Shown here: in pieces, positions 45,402-55,266 of the stretch
Layout of the letters: each line of letters starts with the position of its first letter
Position numbering within the stretch: the stretch's first letter is position 1
Source: Citrobacter youngae
GTDB lineage: Bacteria > Pseudomonadota > Gammaproteobacteria > Enterobacterales > Enterobacteriaceae
Length of the DNA stretch: 64,000 nucleotides
Assembly (NCBI RefSeq): GCF_003818115.1
Contig: NZ_RPOI01000005.1
Span: forward strand, 215,480-279,479
Reading direction: 5' to 3'
Translations under genes and position numbers: made by a program
The notes under the pieces: model-generated
The model's database searches: none
The model's input: the letters and a program-made list of their open reading frames with translations, nothing else
What the model was told of the DNA's origin: nothing

Positions 45402-46615
45402 TTACTTTACCCCAACTGATTACCACCGACACCGACGTAGCCGCAGGTCTTCAGTCAGGCAAAGCGGTAGATTCCCCCGAGGATTTTTTAGCGTTGCTGG
45501 CAGGTGCATTAGGTGCAGGCGATGCACAGGGTAAAGACGCCCCGCTGTCACTGGCCGATTTACAGGCCGCAGGCAGCAAACTGCAAAAAGGGTTATTGCA
45601 AAAGAATGGTGATACCGCGCAGACGCTAAAATTAGCCGATCTGCTGACACAAAAAGAGGTCCAGACCGAGGCGTCGCTGGCCGACCTGACTGATGCACAA
45701 CAGTTGCTGTCTGCGCTCACGCCGTCACTGAAGGTTAATGCCCTGACAACACTGGGCAAAACCGCACAGCAGGATGAAAAAACCGCCCGTCTGAGCGATG
45801 ACGATCTCGCCAACCTGAGTGCGCTGTTCGCTATGCTGCCAGGGCAACAGGTAACCACTCCGGCTGTTGATGCCACCCCAGCCCCTGCGGATGCTACGCT
45901 GTCGGTGCTGTTACGTGGTAATGCCCCCAGCACGACTGCCGATAGCGCCAGTGAATTACTGACCGGCGAAGGGAAAAAAGGTAAAGCAGATACAGCGATG
46001 CATGCCAGTGGCGCGGATCAGACCAACAATGCTGGTTTCACCCCATTAACGGCAGCGGCAGCAACGCGCGCAGAGATTGAAAGTTCACCGTCACCAACCA
46101 GCGTTGGCGCAACAATAGCTCCGCTGGCTGGCACACAGACACATGCGCAGCCGTTACCGACTGCCGCGGCTCCGGTATTGAGCGCCCCGCTGGGAAGCCA
46201 TGAATGGCAGCAATCACTGAGTCAACACGTCACGCTGTTCACCCGCCAGGGCCAGCAAAGTGCGGAACTGCGCTTGCATCCGCAGGATCTGGGGCAAGTG
46301 CAGATTTCCCTCAAGCTTGATGACAACATGGCGCAACTGCAAATGGTCTCGCCTCATAGCCACGTTCGCGCGGCGCTGGAAGCGGCATTACCCATGCTGC
46401 GCACGCAGTTGGCTGAAAGCGGGATCCAACTGGGGCAAAGCAGTATCAGCAGCGAAAGTTTCGCCGGTCAGCAACAGTCGTCTTCACAGCAACAACAGGC
46501 TGGGCGTGCACATGGACAAGATATTTTTGCTCCCGAAGATGATGCTGTTCTGGCCACGCCTGCCGCACTGCAAGCCGCGGCTCGCGGTGATGGTGCAGTA
46601 GACATCTTCGCCTAA
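45398..46615 (+). CDS. fliK: FliK, hook-length control protein
   Basis: FliK measures the hook and switches export to filament substrates. It has 405 residues (Salmonella 405, E. coli 375). The N-terminal ruler is A/T/D-rich and low complexity; the conserved C-terminal domain (about 265-360) includes the [17 protein letters not shown] motif. Nested inverted repeats follow before fliL. Confidence 0.96.
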   Translation: MITLPQLITTDTDVAAGLQSGKAVDSPEDFLALLAGALGAGDAQGKDAPLSLADLQAAGSKLQKGLLQKNGDTAQTLKLADLLTQKEVQTEASLADLTDAQQLLSALTPSLKVNALTTLGKTAQQDEKTARLSDDDLANLSALFAMLPGQQVTTPAVDATPAPADATLSVLLRGNAPSTTADSASELLTGEGKKGKADTAMHASGADQTNNAGFTPLTAAAATRAEIESSPSPTSVGATIAPLAGTQTHAQPLPTAAAPVLSAPLGSHEWQQSLSQHVTLFTRQGQQSAELRLHPQDLGQVQISLKLDDNMAQLQMVSPHSHVRAALEAALPMLRTQLAESGIQLGQSSISSESFAGQQQSSSQQQQAGRAHGQDIFAPEDDAVLATPAALQAAARGDGAVDIFA

Positions 46616-46630
46616 CGCCAGAGGTAGCAT

Positions 46631-46681
46631 GATTATCCGCGTCTTTTCCACGCTTTGTCGTGGTCAGGACACGGGATAATC
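46631..46681. repeat. Nested inverted repeats between fliK and fliL
   Basis: Outer arms GATTATCC (46631-46638) and GGATAATC (46674-46681) enclose an inner hairpin CCACG-6 bases-CGTGG (46648-46663). The stretch lies in the 104-base gap before fliL, where the fliLMNOPQR promoter should be. It could be a transcript end, an operator or an mRNA structure. Confidence 0.6.
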
Positions 46682-46719
46682 AGCCTATAAGCTGTACCGA
46701 AACAGGAAGCCCGTATCTG

Positions 46720-47187
46720 ATGACTGACTCCGCGATTAACAAAAAGAGTAAACGCGCTATTTGGATCCCTCTGCTGGTGTTAATTACGCTCGCCGCCCTC
46801 GCTACTGCGGGCTATAGCTACTGGCGCATGCAGCAGCAACCGTCCGCCAGCGTAAAAGCGGAACCGGCTCCACCGCCTGCCCCAGTGTTCTTTGCACTGG
46901 ATACGTTTACCGTCAATTTAGGTGATGCGGATCGCGTGCTGTATATCGGTATCACACTGCGCATGAAAGACGAGGCGACACGCTCGCGTCTGAACGAATA
47001 TCTGCCAGAAGTGCGCAGCCGTCTGCTGCTATTGTTCTCTCGCCAGAACGCCGCCACGCTCGCAACAGAAGAAGGCAAACAGCAGCTGATTGCCGCTATC
47101 AAAGAGACGCTCGCGACTCCGCTCGTTGTCGGGCAGCCGAAACAGGTTGTCACCGACGTTCTTTATACAGCTTTTATTCTGCGGTAA
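46720..47187 (+). CDS. fliL: FliL, basal-body stator-associated protein
   Basis: FliL is a single-pass membrane protein around the stator that supports torque. The ATG at 46720 ([12 protein letters not shown]) gives 155 residues, the Salmonella length; a frame start at 46660 would extend the protein without family support. One membrane helix (about 14-32) is followed by a periplasmic domain ending TAFILR. Confidence 0.96.
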   Translation: MTDSAINKKSKRAIWIPLLVLITLAALATAGYSYWRMQQQPSASVKAEPAPPPAPVFFALDTFTVNLGDADRVLYIGITLRMKDEATRSRLNEYLPEVRSRLLLLFSRQNAATLATEEGKQQLIAAIKETLATPLVVGQPKQVVTDVLYTAFILR

Positions 47188-47191
47188 AGAC

Positions 47192-48196
47192 ATGGGCGAC
47201 AGTATTCTTTCTCAGGCTGAAATCGACGCATTGCTTAACGGCGATAGCGAAACTAAAGACGAACCCATTTCCGGTATCGCAAATGAAAGCGATATTCGTC
47301 CTTATGATCCCAACACTCAGCGCCGCGTCGTTCGTGAGCGTTTGCAGGCGCTGGAGATCATTAACGAACGCTTTGCGCGCCAGTTCCGTATGGGGTTATT
47401 TAACCTGCTACGCCGCAGCCCGGATATTACCGTGGGCGCGATCCGTATCCAGCCCTACCACGAGTTTGCACGTAACTTACCGGTTCCGACCAACCTGAAC
47501 TTAATCCACCTGAAACCGTTACGCGGGACAGGTCTGGTGGTGTTCTCACCGAGTCTGGTGTTTATCGCCGTAGATAACCTGTTCGGCGGTGATGGTCGTT
47601 TCCCGACGAAAGTCGAAGGCCGTGAATTTACGCACACTGAACAACGCGTCATCAACCGCATGCTGAAACTGGCGCTGGAAAGCTACAGCGACGCGTGGAA
47701 GGCTATCAACCCGCTGGAAGTGGAATATGTCCGTTCCGAGATGCAGGTGAAGTTTACAAATATCACCACCTCCCCGAACGACATCGTGGTGAACACCCCG
47801 TTCCACGTTGAAATCGGCAACCTGACCGGTGAATTTAACATCTGTCTGCCATTCAGCATGATTGAACCGTTGCGCGAACTGCTGGTAAACCCACCGCTGG
47901 AAAACTCGCGTAATGAAGATCAGAACTGGCGCAATAATCTGGTGCGTCAGGTTCAGCATTCTGAACTGGAACTGGTAGCAAACTTTGCTGACATTCCGCT
48001 GCGGCTGTCCCAGATTTTGAAGCTGAAACCCGGCGATGTACTGCCGATTGAAAAACCCGACCGCATTATTGCTCATGTGGACGGCGTACCTGTGCTGACC
48101 AGCCAATATGGCACCGTAAATGGTCAGTATGCGTTACGCGTAGAACATTTGATAAACCCGATTTTGAATTCGCTGAATGAGGAACAGCCCAAATGA
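47192..48196 (+). CDS. fliM: FliM, motor switch protein and CheY-P receptor
   Basis: FliM builds the C-ring and binds CheY-P. The ATG at 47192 gives 334 residues as in E. coli. The first residues MGDSILSQAEIDALLNG are the CheY-P-binding peptide. The frame is also open upstream inside fliL, but that is not translated. It overlaps fliN by four bases. Confidence 0.98.
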   Translation: MGDSILSQAEIDALLNGDSETKDEPISGIANESDIRPYDPNTQRRVVRERLQALEIINERFARQFRMGLFNLLRRSPDITVGAIRIQPYHEFARNLPVPTNLNLIHLKPLRGTGLVVFSPSLVFIAVDNLFGGDGRFPTKVEGREFTHTEQRVINRMLKLALESYSDAWKAINPLEVEYVRSEMQVKFTNITTSPNDIVVNTPFHVEIGNLTGEFNICLPFSMIEPLRELLVNPPLENSRNEDQNWRNNLVRQVQHSELELVANFADIPLRLSQILKLKPGDVLPIEKPDRIIAHVDGVPVLTSQYGTVNGQYALRVEHLINPILNSLNEEQPK

Positions 48197-48606
48197 GTGA
48201 CATGAATAATCCGTCCGATGAGAACACTGGTGCATTGGACGATCTGTGGGCTGACGCGTTAAACGAGCAAAAAACAACGACCACCAAAAGTGCGGCCGAT
48301 GCGGTATTCCAGCAGTTAGGTGGCGGCGATGTCAGCGGTGCGCTGCAGGATATCGACCTGATCATGGATATTCCGGTCAAGCTGACCGTTGAATTGGGCC
48401 GCACCCGCATGACCATCAAAGAGCTACTGCGCCTGACGCAGGGTTCGGTCGTCGCGCTGGACGGTCTGGCGGGCGAGCCGCTGGATATTCTGATCAACGG
48501 TTATTTGATTGCTCAGGGTGAAGTTGTGGTAGTCGCAGATAAATACGGTGTACGTATTACTGACATTATTACCCCATCTGAACGTATGCGTCGTCTGAGC
48601 CGTTAA
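48193..48606 (+). CDS. fliN: FliN, motor switch protein
   Basis: FliN forms the lower C-ring and takes part in export. It has 137 residues as in E. coli. The SpoA (surface presentation of antigens) domain spans about 55-135. It is followed by fliO after two bases. Confidence 0.98.
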   Translation: MSDMNNPSDENTGALDDLWADALNEQKTTTTKSAADAVFQQLGGGDVSGALQDIDLIMDIPVKLTVELGRTRMTIKELLRLTQGSVVALDGLAGEPLDILINGYLIAQGEVVVVADKYGVRITDIITPSERMRRLSR

Positions 48607-48608
48607 CG

Positions 48609-48983
48609 ATGAATACCCAGGCCACCGTCGCTCAGCCCGCTGCTGTACCCGGCTCACCGTTAGTGCAGGTCAGCGGCGCGCTGCTGGGGATCATTGTGTT
48701 GATCCTGGGAGCCGCCTGGCTGATTAAGCGCCTGGGATTTGCCCCCAAAAGCGTCGGTACGCGTGGACTGAAAGTTTCAGCCAGTACCTCATTAGGCCCA
48801 CGTGAGCGGGTGGTAATTGTTGAGGTCGAAGACGCGCGCCTGGTGCTGGGCGTTACAGCGTCGCAGATCAACGTTCTGCATACCCTCCCCCCGGCACCTG
48901 CCAGTGCAGAAGAAAAAGCGGCCTCCCCTGCGGATTTCCAGGCCATGATGAAGAGTTTGCTGAAGCGTCCTGGGAGATCCTGA
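48609..48983 (+). CDS. fliO: FliO, export gate assembly protein
   Basis: FliO helps FliP assemble into the export gate. It has 124 residues (E. coli 121, Salmonella 125), with one membrane segment (about 23-42). Its stop overlaps the fliP start by one base. Confidence 0.95.
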   Translation: MNTQATVAQPAAVPGSPLVQVSGALLGIIVLILGAAWLIKRLGFAPKSVGTRGLKVSASTSLGPRERVVIVEVEDARLVLGVTASQINVLHTLPPAPASAEEKAASPADFQAMMKSLLKRPGRS

Positions 48984-49720
48984 TGCGCCGTTTGTTATTC
49001 CTCACGCTGACGGGTGTGTGGCTGTTCAGCCCAGCAGCCCTGGCCCAACTACCGGGTCTGGTTAGCCAGCCGCTGCCCGGCGGCGGACAAAGCTGGTCAT
49101 TGCCCGTCCAAACGCTGGTGTTTATCACCTCGCTGACGTTCCTGCCCGCTATTTTGCTGATGATGACCAGCTTCACCCGCATCATCATCGTTTTTGGCCT
49201 GTTACGTAATGCGCTGGGAACACCGTCAGCACCGCCGAACCAGGTTTTACTTGGACTGGCGCTGTTTTTGACCTTTTTCATCATGTCGCCGGTGATCGAC
49301 AAAATCTACATTGATGCGTATCAACCCTTCAGCGAAGAGAAGATCTCCATGCAGGAAGCCATGGAGAAAGGCGCACAGCCGTTGCGTGAGTTTATGCTGC
49401 GTCAGACCCGTGAGGCCGATCTGGCTCTGTTCGCCCGCCTGGCAAACAGCGGCCCGTTACAGGGGCCTGAAGCCGTACCGATGCGCATTTTGCTGCCGGC
49501 TTATGTCACCAGTGAGTTGAAAACGGCATTCCAGATAGGTTTTACCATTTTCATTCCATTTCTGATAATCGATCTGGTTATCGCCAGCGTCCTGATGGCG
49601 CTCGGGATGATGATGGTGCCACCTGCCACCATTGCACTCCCATTCAAGCTCATGCTGTTTGTGCTGGTTGACGGCTGGCAGCTGCTTGTCGGCTCGCTTG
49701 CACAAAGCTTTTACAGTTAG
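48983..49720 (+). CDS. fliP: FliP, flagellar type III export gate protein
   Basis: FliP forms the core of the export gate with FliQ and FliR. The 245 residues match E. coli. A cleavable signal peptide (about 21 residues, ending ALA) is unusual for a gate protein and typical of FliP. Four membrane helices follow. Confidence 0.98.
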   Translation: MRRLLFLTLTGVWLFSPAALAQLPGLVSQPLPGGGQSWSLPVQTLVFITSLTFLPAILLMMTSFTRIIIVFGLLRNALGTPSAPPNQVLLGLALFLTFFIMSPVIDKIYIDAYQPFSEEKISMQEAMEKGAQPLREFMLRQTREADLALFARLANSGPLQGPEAVPMRILLPAYVTSELKTAFQIGFTIFIPFLIIDLVIASVLMALGMMMVPPATIALPFKLMLFVLVDGWQLLVGSLAQSFYS

Positions 49721-49729
49721 AGGCGCGAA

Positions 49730-49999
49730 ATGACTCCTGAATCGGTCATGATGATGGGCACTGAGGCGATGAAAGTTGCCCTTGCCCTTGCCGCACCTTT
49801 GTTGCTGGTTGCCCTCGTTACGGGTCTTATCATCAGTATCCTGCAGGCGGCAACCCAGATTAACGAAATGACGCTGTCCTTCATTCCGAAAATTGTCGCG
49901 GTCTTTATTGCCATCATCGTTGCCGGTCCGTGGATGCTTAATTTGCTGCTCGACTACGTGCGTACGCTGTTCAGCAATATTCCCTACATCATCGGGTAA
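49730..49999 (+). CDS. fliQ: FliQ, flagellar type III export gate protein
   Basis: The 89 residues equal E. coli FliQ. Two hydrophobic helices flank the conserved loop [19 protein letters not shown]. It winds around the FliP/FliR gate. Confidence 0.97.
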   Translation: MTPESVMMMGTEAMKVALALAAPLLLVALVTGLIISILQAATQINEMTLSFIPKIVAVFIAIIVAGPWMLNLLLDYVRTLFSNIPYIIG

Positions 50000-50007
50000 A
50001 CGACGCT

Positions 50008-50793
50008 ATGTTGCAGGTGACCAGCGTTGAGTGGCTCCACTGGCTGAATCTTTACTTCTGGCCCCTGCTGCGCATACTGGCGCTCATTTCAACGGCTCCG
50101 ATACTCAGCGAACGCGCCATCCCCAAACGGGTAAAACTGGGGCTGGGGTTAATGATTACCATGGTTATCGCTCCGCTGCTTCCCCCCGTAAACGTGCCCA
50201 TCTTTTCTGTCGGCGCGATATGGCAGGCGATGCAGCAAATCCTGATCGGCATCGCATTAGGGTTCACCATGCAATTTGCGTTTGCCGCGGTGCGTACCGC
50301 CGGGGAAATCATCGGTCTGCAAATGGGTCTCTCCTTCGCAACCTTCTTCGACCCGGGCAGCCGCCTGAATATGCCCGTTCTGGCACGTCTGATAGATTTG
50401 CTGGCGATGCTGCTGTTCCTCACCTTTAATGGTCACTTGTGGCTTATCTCGCTATTGGTGGATACCTTCCATACTCTGCCTATCGGTGGCAATCCGGTTA
50501 ATAGCAATGCCTTTCTCGCGCTGGCGCGGGCGGGGGGACTCATCTTCCTCAATGGTCTGATGCTGGCTCTGCCGGTGATGACGCTGCTGCTCACACTCAA
50601 CCTCGCACTCGGTTTGTTAAACCGTATGGCGCCGCAGCTATCGATATTTGTCATTGGTTTCCCACTCACCCTGACCGTGGGTATTTCATTAATGGCCGCG
50701 CTAATGCCATTAATTGCCCCCTTCTGTGAGCGCTTATTCAGTGAGATTTTTAATTTGCTGGCTGACATCATCAGTGAAATGCCTTCAAAATAA
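50008..50793 (+). CDS. fliR: FliR, flagellar type III export gate protein
   Basis: FliR is the single-copy part of the FliPQR gate. It has 261 residues as in E. coli and several membrane helices. It ends the fliLMNOPQR genes; 287 bases with no other gene separate it from rcsA. Confidence 0.97.
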   Translation: MLQVTSVEWLHWLNLYFWPLLRILALISTAPILSERAIPKRVKLGLGLMITMVIAPLLPPVNVPIFSVGAIWQAMQQILIGIALGFTMQFAFAAVRTAGEIIGLQMGLSFATFFDPGSRLNMPVLARLIDLLAMLLFLTFNGHLWLISLLVDTFHTLPIGGNPVNSNAFLALARAGGLIFLNGLMLALPVMTLLLTLNLALGLLNRMAPQLSIFVIGFPLTLTVGISLMAALMPLIAPFCERLFSEIFNLLADIISEMPSK

Positions 50794-50924
50794 TAACCCT
50801 TATTTTTTATCCTGTTTTACTAAGGATTGTCCTAAATTCAAATACAGGCAACATCCACCAGGATAACGCTGTCGCGGTTTATTTGTTTTTGCCTCACTCA
50901 CATAACGCAACATTTACTTTACTT

Positions 50925-50938
50925 TAAGATGTTTCCTG
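50925..50938. promoter_or_regulatory. Possible RcsAB box upstream of rcsA
   Basis: TAAGATGTTTCCTG matches 10 of 14 positions of the RcsAB box consensus (TAAGAATATTCCTA). It lies about 143 bases before the rcsA start, where autoactivation of rcsA is known in E. coli. Confidence 0.6.
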
Positions 50939-51080
50939 GCAAATTATACGCAACTTTACGGGATAGTAAATTCGCCTGAAAACAGCGAAAGCGTCATATT
51001 GGGTCGTTATTATTCCGTTTAGTTGTGATGAAATAATCAGGTAAGGGGAATTATCGTTACGCATTGAGTGAGGGTATGCC

Positions 51081-51704
51081 ATGTCAACGATTATTATGGA
51101 TTTATGCAGTTACACCCGGCTAGGGTTGACCGGATATCTGGTAAGTCGGGGGGTGAAGAAAAGGGAAATCAACGATATTTCAAGCGTTGATGAACTCAGC
51201 GTCGCCTGTGTCTCACTGCAGCCGTCTGTGGTGTTTATTAATGAAGACTGCTTTATTCACGATCCGGATAACAGCCAGAGAATTAAGCAAATCATTAATC
51301 AACATCCCAGCACTTTATTTATTGTATTTATGGCGATTGCCAATGTCCATTTTGATGAGTATCTCTTAGTAAGAAAAAATTTATTAATCAGTTCTAAGTC
51401 GATTAAACCAGATTCACTGGATGAACTTCTTGGCGATATTCTGAAAAAGGAAGTGGATATTGTCATTGATGTGAACCTGCCAACACTATCATTAAGCCGC
51501 ACCGAATCCAGCATGCTACGTATGTGGATGGCCGGTCAGGGAACAATACAGATATCCGATCAAATGAATATCAAGGCGAAGACAGTCTCATCCCATAAGG
51601 GGAATATAAAACGAAAGATCAAGACACATAATAAACAAGTTATCTATCACGTTGTACGACTCACAGATAACGTCACCAATGGTATCTTTGTGAATATGCG
51701 TTAG
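51081..51704 (+). CDS. rcsA: RcsA, capsule activator (RcsB partner)
   Basis: RcsA pairs with RcsB to activate capsule genes and repress flhDC. The 207 residues equal E. coli RcsA. The C-terminal LuxR-type helix-turn-helix ([15 protein letters not shown], ending [14 protein letters not shown]) is present; the N-terminal region lacks a phosphorylation Asp. The protein is a Lon substrate in relatives. DsrA, which lies nearby, relieves H-NS silencing of rcsA. Confidence 0.97.
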   Translation: MSTIIMDLCSYTRLGLTGYLVSRGVKKREINDISSVDELSVACVSLQPSVVFINEDCFIHDPDNSQRIKQIINQHPSTLFIVFMAIANVHFDEYLLVRKNLLISSKSIKPDSLDELLGDILKKEVDIVIDVNLPTLSLSRTESSMLRMWMAGQGTIQISDQMNIKAKTVSSHKGNIKRKIKTHNKQVIYHVVRLTDNVTNGIFVNMR

Positions 51705-51707
51705 GAC

Positions 51708-51740
51708 ATTCTGACTGGTGGGTTTACCACCAGTCAGAAT
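51708..51740. terminator. Stem-loop between rcsA and dsrB
   Basis: Fourteen-base perfect arms (51708-51721 and 51727-51740) enclose a five-base loop between two convergent genes. There is no long T run, so it is probably a shared terminator of moderate strength. Confidence 0.7.
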
Positions 51741-51751
51741 CAGCGTCTGGA

Positions 51752-52030
<279 letters not shown>

Positions 52031-52102
52031 CTATACTTAACTTGTACGCATCAGAGATTCTGATACGTGCCCCGGTATCCTTAACGGTTGAGAGGTATGA
52101 GG

Positions 52103-52330
52103 ATGAAAACCGCGAAAGAGTACAGCGATACGGCCAAACGTGACGTCAGCGTCGATGTGGACGCGCTATTGAAAGCTATCAACGAAATCTGCGAGAGCGA
52201 AATTCATCGCAGCCATGATGACCCCGATCGCGTCAGCGTTGATGGCCGGGATTATCATACATGGCATGAACTGGCCGACGCGTTCGAGCTTGATATCCAT
52301 GATTTTAGCGTGACGGAGATCAATCGCTGA
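52103..52330 (+). CDS. yodD: YodD, peroxide/acid stress protein
   Basis: The ATG at 52103 (MKTAKEYSDT) gives 75 residues, the E. coli YodD length, and has a TGAGG motif upstream; two earlier in-frame starts would add five residues. YodD is induced by acid, peroxide and copper in E. coli. The mechanism is unknown. It is convergent with the dsrA gene. Confidence 0.92.
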   Translation: MKTAKEYSDTAKRDVSVDVDALLKAINEICESEIHRSHDDPDRVSVDGRDYHTWHELADAFELDIHDFSVTEINR

Positions 52331-52339
52331 CTTTGGGCG

Positions 52340-52429
52340 AAAAAAATCCCGGCCCGTATCGGGTCGGGATCAAGCTTGCTTATGCAAGAAGCACTTGAAA
52401 ATTCGTTACACCAGGAAATCTGATGCGAA
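52340..52429 (-). ncRNA. dsrA: DsrA small RNA
   Basis: DsrA is an Hfq-bound small RNA that promotes rpoS translation and represses hns. The minus strand contains the first stem (CATCAGATTTCCTGGTG), the rpoS-pairing stretch through GTAACGAATTTTCAAGTGC, the second stem around CTTGCATAAGCAAG and a terminator hairpin (ATCCCGACCC, loop, GGGCCGGGAT) followed by seven T. Ends are inferred by comparison with the 87-base E. coli RNA. Bases that differ lie in the terminator loop and the second stem loop. Confidence 0.95.
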
Positions 52430-52433
52430 ACCA

Positions 52434-52462
52434 ACCTTATCTGCAATTTTTTTGCCTGACAA
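52434..52462 (-). promoter_or_regulatory. Promoter of dsrA
   Basis: The minus strand reads TTGTCA (52457-52462), a 17-base spacer, then TAAGGT (52434-52439), a sigma-70 type promoter ending about 5 bases before the predicted DsrA start. Confidence 0.8.
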
Positions 52463-52536
52463 GTAAATAATTCTCACCAAAATGATAAATATAACTAATG
52501 GTTGAGAGATCACCAGGTTACGCCAGCCTGCGGTAT

Positions 52537-52719
52537 TCAGGCATCCTGGCGCAGCGGACTGCGTTCGCCAGGAACCAGTTCATCTTCACGAAATGCCTCC
52601 CGTTTGACGCCAAAACCGTCATACCAGCGGCACTCCACCATTCCGCTGGCATACCCGGTAACGATCATGCGTGGGCCACCCTCTTTCGCGGTGACTTCCT
52701 CACTGACAGAAAAGACCAT
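52537..52719 (-). CDS. yodC: YodC, DUF2158 family small protein
   Basis: The ATG at 52719 has a perfect AGGAGG upstream and gives 60 residues, the E. coli YodC length. The conserved KEGGPRMIVTGY and CRWYDGFGVK segments are present. The function is unknown. The longer in-frame start (52764) is not supported. Confidence 0.93.
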   Translation of the reverse strand: MVFSVSEEVTAKEGGPRMIVTGYASGMVECRWYDGFGVKREAFREDELVPGERSPLRQDA

Positions 52720-52796
52720 ACCCGCCTCCTGTATCAAGAGAAACCTTTTCACCTTAGACGACAAAGAGACGTTTTGCGTAGTCTGGCAGGCGACAA

Positions 52797-53708
52797 TTAG
52801 TGCGAAACTCCGCGTAACCTGGCAACCATTTTTACCAGCACCACCACGATCCCACCGATAATAAAGCCGAGCACCAGATTAAGCAGAGTCGGAAGCATCA
52901 GAGCAATGAATGAACTCTGCTGTTGGGCAAATTGCTCAATCGCATGATGCAGCGGCGCAATGCCGTGTACCACAATGCCGCCACCGACTAAAAACATCGC
53001 CAGCGTGCCGACCACGGAAAGTGATTTCATGAGCCAGGGAGCAACCACCAGCAATCCCTTACCCAGGGCCTGAGCCAGTGCGCTGCGCTTTTCTGCCAGC
53101 CAGTAGCCAATATCATCGAGCTTCACAATAATACCGACCAGACCATATACGCCAACGGTCACCACCAAAGCAATACCCGACAAAACCAGTACCTGATTCA
53201 ACAACGGCGCATCCGCCACAATACCCAACGTAATGGCCACAATCTCTGCAGATAAAATAAAGTCGGTACGTATCGCCCCTTTGATTTTATCTTTCTCAAA
53301 GGTGAGAGGATCCTGCGCCGCCAACGATGTCAGACGCTGCTGACGCTCCTCTGGGGTCTCTTTTTGTTTTCGCGCTTCCAGGGTGTGAAGCACTTTTTCC
53401 ACGCCCTCAAAACAGAGGAACGCCCCACCAATCATCAATAAGGGGGTGATCGCCCATGGAATGAAGGCGCTGATCAATAGCGCCAGCGGCACCAGGATAA
53501 CTTTGTTGACGAAAGATCCTTTGGCCACACTCCAGACTACCGGAAGCTCGCGGTTCGCCCGCACGCCCGATACCTGTTGCGCGTTAAGCGACAAATCGTC
53601 TCCCAGCACACCCGCCGTTTTTTTCGCGGCCAGTTTTCCCATCACTGAGATATCGTCCAGAAGCGTGGCGATGTCATCAAGCAAGGTGAGTAAGCTACTT
53701 CCTGCCAA
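52797..53708 (-). CDS. yedI: YedI, DUF808 inner-membrane protein
   Basis: YedI is an inner-membrane protein of unknown function with about seven membrane segments. I use a TTG start at 53708, which aligns with the E. coli ATG (there [12 protein letters not shown]) and has AGGA upstream; it gives 303 residues against 305. The alternative TTG at 53723 adds five residues. The rare start codon suggests low translation. Confidence 0.9.
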   Translation of the reverse strand: MAGSSLLTLLDDIATLLDDISVMGKLAAKKTAGVLGDDLSLNAQQVSGVRANRELPVVWSVAKGSFVNKVILVPLALLISAFIPWAITPLLMIGGAFLCFEGVEKVLHTLEARKQKETPEERQQRLTSLAAQDPLTFEKDKIKGAIRTDFILSAEIVAITLGIVADAPLLNQVLVLSGIALVVTVGVYGLVGIIVKLDDIGYWLAEKRSALAQALGKGLLVVAPWLMKSLSVVGTLAMFLVGGGIVVHGIAPLHHAIEQFAQQQSSFIALMLPTLLNLVLGFIIGGIVVVLVKMVARLRGVSH

Positions 53709-53886
53709 AATTTTAATCCTCAATATTATTGTTTTGCAGCCATAAGTATGAAGTAAAACACGCCATGCTGAAACAGACCTTTCTGGTCAACAATTATTTA
53801 ACAACAGCAGGCAATTATAAGTCTCGCCAGCATGATAGTTTTGACGTTTACTATGTTGCACCTTTTTATTTCCACCGTGAGGGATT

Positions 53887-54807
53887 ATGCGTTTCAGGCA
53901 ATTGTTACCGCTTTTCAGTGCGCTATTTGCGCTGTACATCATTTGGGGTTCCACGTACTTCGTTATTCGCATTGGCGTTGAAAGTTGGCCGCCGTTGATG
54001 ATGGCTGGCGTACGTTTTCTCTCTGCTGGAGTGTTATTAACACTTTTTTTACTTCTTCGCGGACACAAGCTACCGCCTCTGCGCCAGCTCCTGAACGCCG
54101 CGTTAATTGGTATCCTGCTGCTGGCCGTGGGTAATGGGCTGGTTACTGTTGCAGAACATCAAAATGTTCCTTCCGGTATTGCCGCCGTAGTGGTTGCCAC
54201 CGTCCCACTGTTTACGCTGTGCTTTAGCCACTTTTTTGGCATCAAAACACGCAAACTGGAATGGATGGGGATCGCAATTGGACTCGCCGGGATTATCATG
54301 CTTAACAGCGGTGGTAACTTGAGTGGTAATCCCTGGGGGGCAGTATTAATCCTGATTGGTTCAATGAGCTGGGCATTTGGCTCCGTGTACGGCTCACGTA
54401 TAACCTTGCCCGTTGGCATGATGGCCGGTGCTATTGAAATGTTAGCCGCGGGTATTGTACTGATGTGCGCATCGCTGCTCAGTGGAGAAAAGCTGACCAC
54501 GATGCCAACCTTCTCCGGTTTTATGGCGGTGGCATATCTCGCCCTGTTCGGCTCAATTATTGCGATTAACGCTTATATGTTCCTTATTCGTAATGTAAGC
54601 CCGGCGTTAGCCACCAGCTATGCCTACGTCAACCCTGTAGTGGCGGTTCTGTTAGGTACGGGGCTGGGAGGTGAAAGCCTGGCGTTGATCGAGTGGCTGG
54701 CGCTCGGAGTCATTGTTTTTGCCGTGGTATTGGTGACGCTGGGGAAATACTTATTCCCGGTCAAAGCTGACGCGGTCGCAGCCCCATCGGAAAAGTCGTT
54801 ACAGTAA
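53887..54807 (+). CDS. yedA: YedA, EamA/DMT-family transporter
   Basis: YedA is a ten-helix drug/metabolite transporter with two EamA repeats (about 9-140 and 150-290), each opening with a WG.TY-like helix (IIWGSTYFVIRIG). The 306 residues match E. coli. Its last nine bases overlap the end of convergent vsr. Substrate unknown. Confidence 0.95.
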   Translation: MRFRQLLPLFSALFALYIIWGSTYFVIRIGVESWPPLMMAGVRFLSAGVLLTLFLLLRGHKLPPLRQLLNAALIGILLLAVGNGLVTVAEHQNVPSGIAAVVVATVPLFTLCFSHFFGIKTRKLEWMGIAIGLAGIIMLNSGGNLSGNPWGAVLILIGSMSWAFGSVYGSRITLPVGMMAGAIEMLAAGIVLMCASLLSGEKLTTMPTFSGFMAVAYLALFGSIIAINAYMFLIRNVSPALATSYAYVNPVVAVLLGTGLGGESLALIEWLALGVIVFAVVLVTLGKYLFPVKADAVAAPSEKSLQ

Positions 54808-55266
54808 ATGAATGCCCTGAGTGTCGATCTGCGCGGTGGCGCCGCCGCCGCAGATCCACTCGATAACCCGTTCAGACAGTGCCTCATTATCCAGTTTATC
54901 ACGCCCACGCAGGGCGCATTCCCAGACAATCAAGACCCGCCATCCCAACGACTGCAATTTTTCGCAGTCCCGCTTATCACGCACCACATTTTTTCCTATC
55001 TTCTCCAGCCAGAACGCCGTGCGGGTTGCCGGGACTTTAAAGAGATAGCAGTTGTGCTGATGCCAGAAACAGCCGTGGGTAAAGAGAACGCAACGGTAGT
55101 CATCCACCACAAAATCGGGGCGACCGGGCAACGTTGCATCCTGCGCGCGAAACGTTACCCCCTGCTCCGTCAAGATGTCGGCCAGACGTTTTTCGATCGC
55201 CGTATCGCGGGTCCCTATCGCCCGCATATTTTTACTGCGTGTCGCCTTATCGTGAACGTCTGCCAT
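54799..55266 (-). CDS. vsr: Vsr, very short patch repair endonuclease
   Basis: Vsr nicks at T:G mismatches arising by deamination in Dcm sites. The ATG at 55266 ([14 protein letters not shown]) gives 155 residues (E. coli 156). Catalytic residues FVVDDYRC (Asp) and FTHGCFWH (His, Cys) are present. It overlaps dcm by 20 bases. Confidence 0.96.
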   Translation of the reverse strand: MADVHDKATRSKNMRAIGTRDTAIEKRLADILTEQGVTFRAQDATLPGRPDFVVDDYRCVLFTHGCFWHQHNCYLFKVPATRTAFWLEKIGKNVVRDKRDCEKLQSLGWRVLIVWECALRGRDKLDNEALSERVIEWICGGGATAQIDTQGIHLL

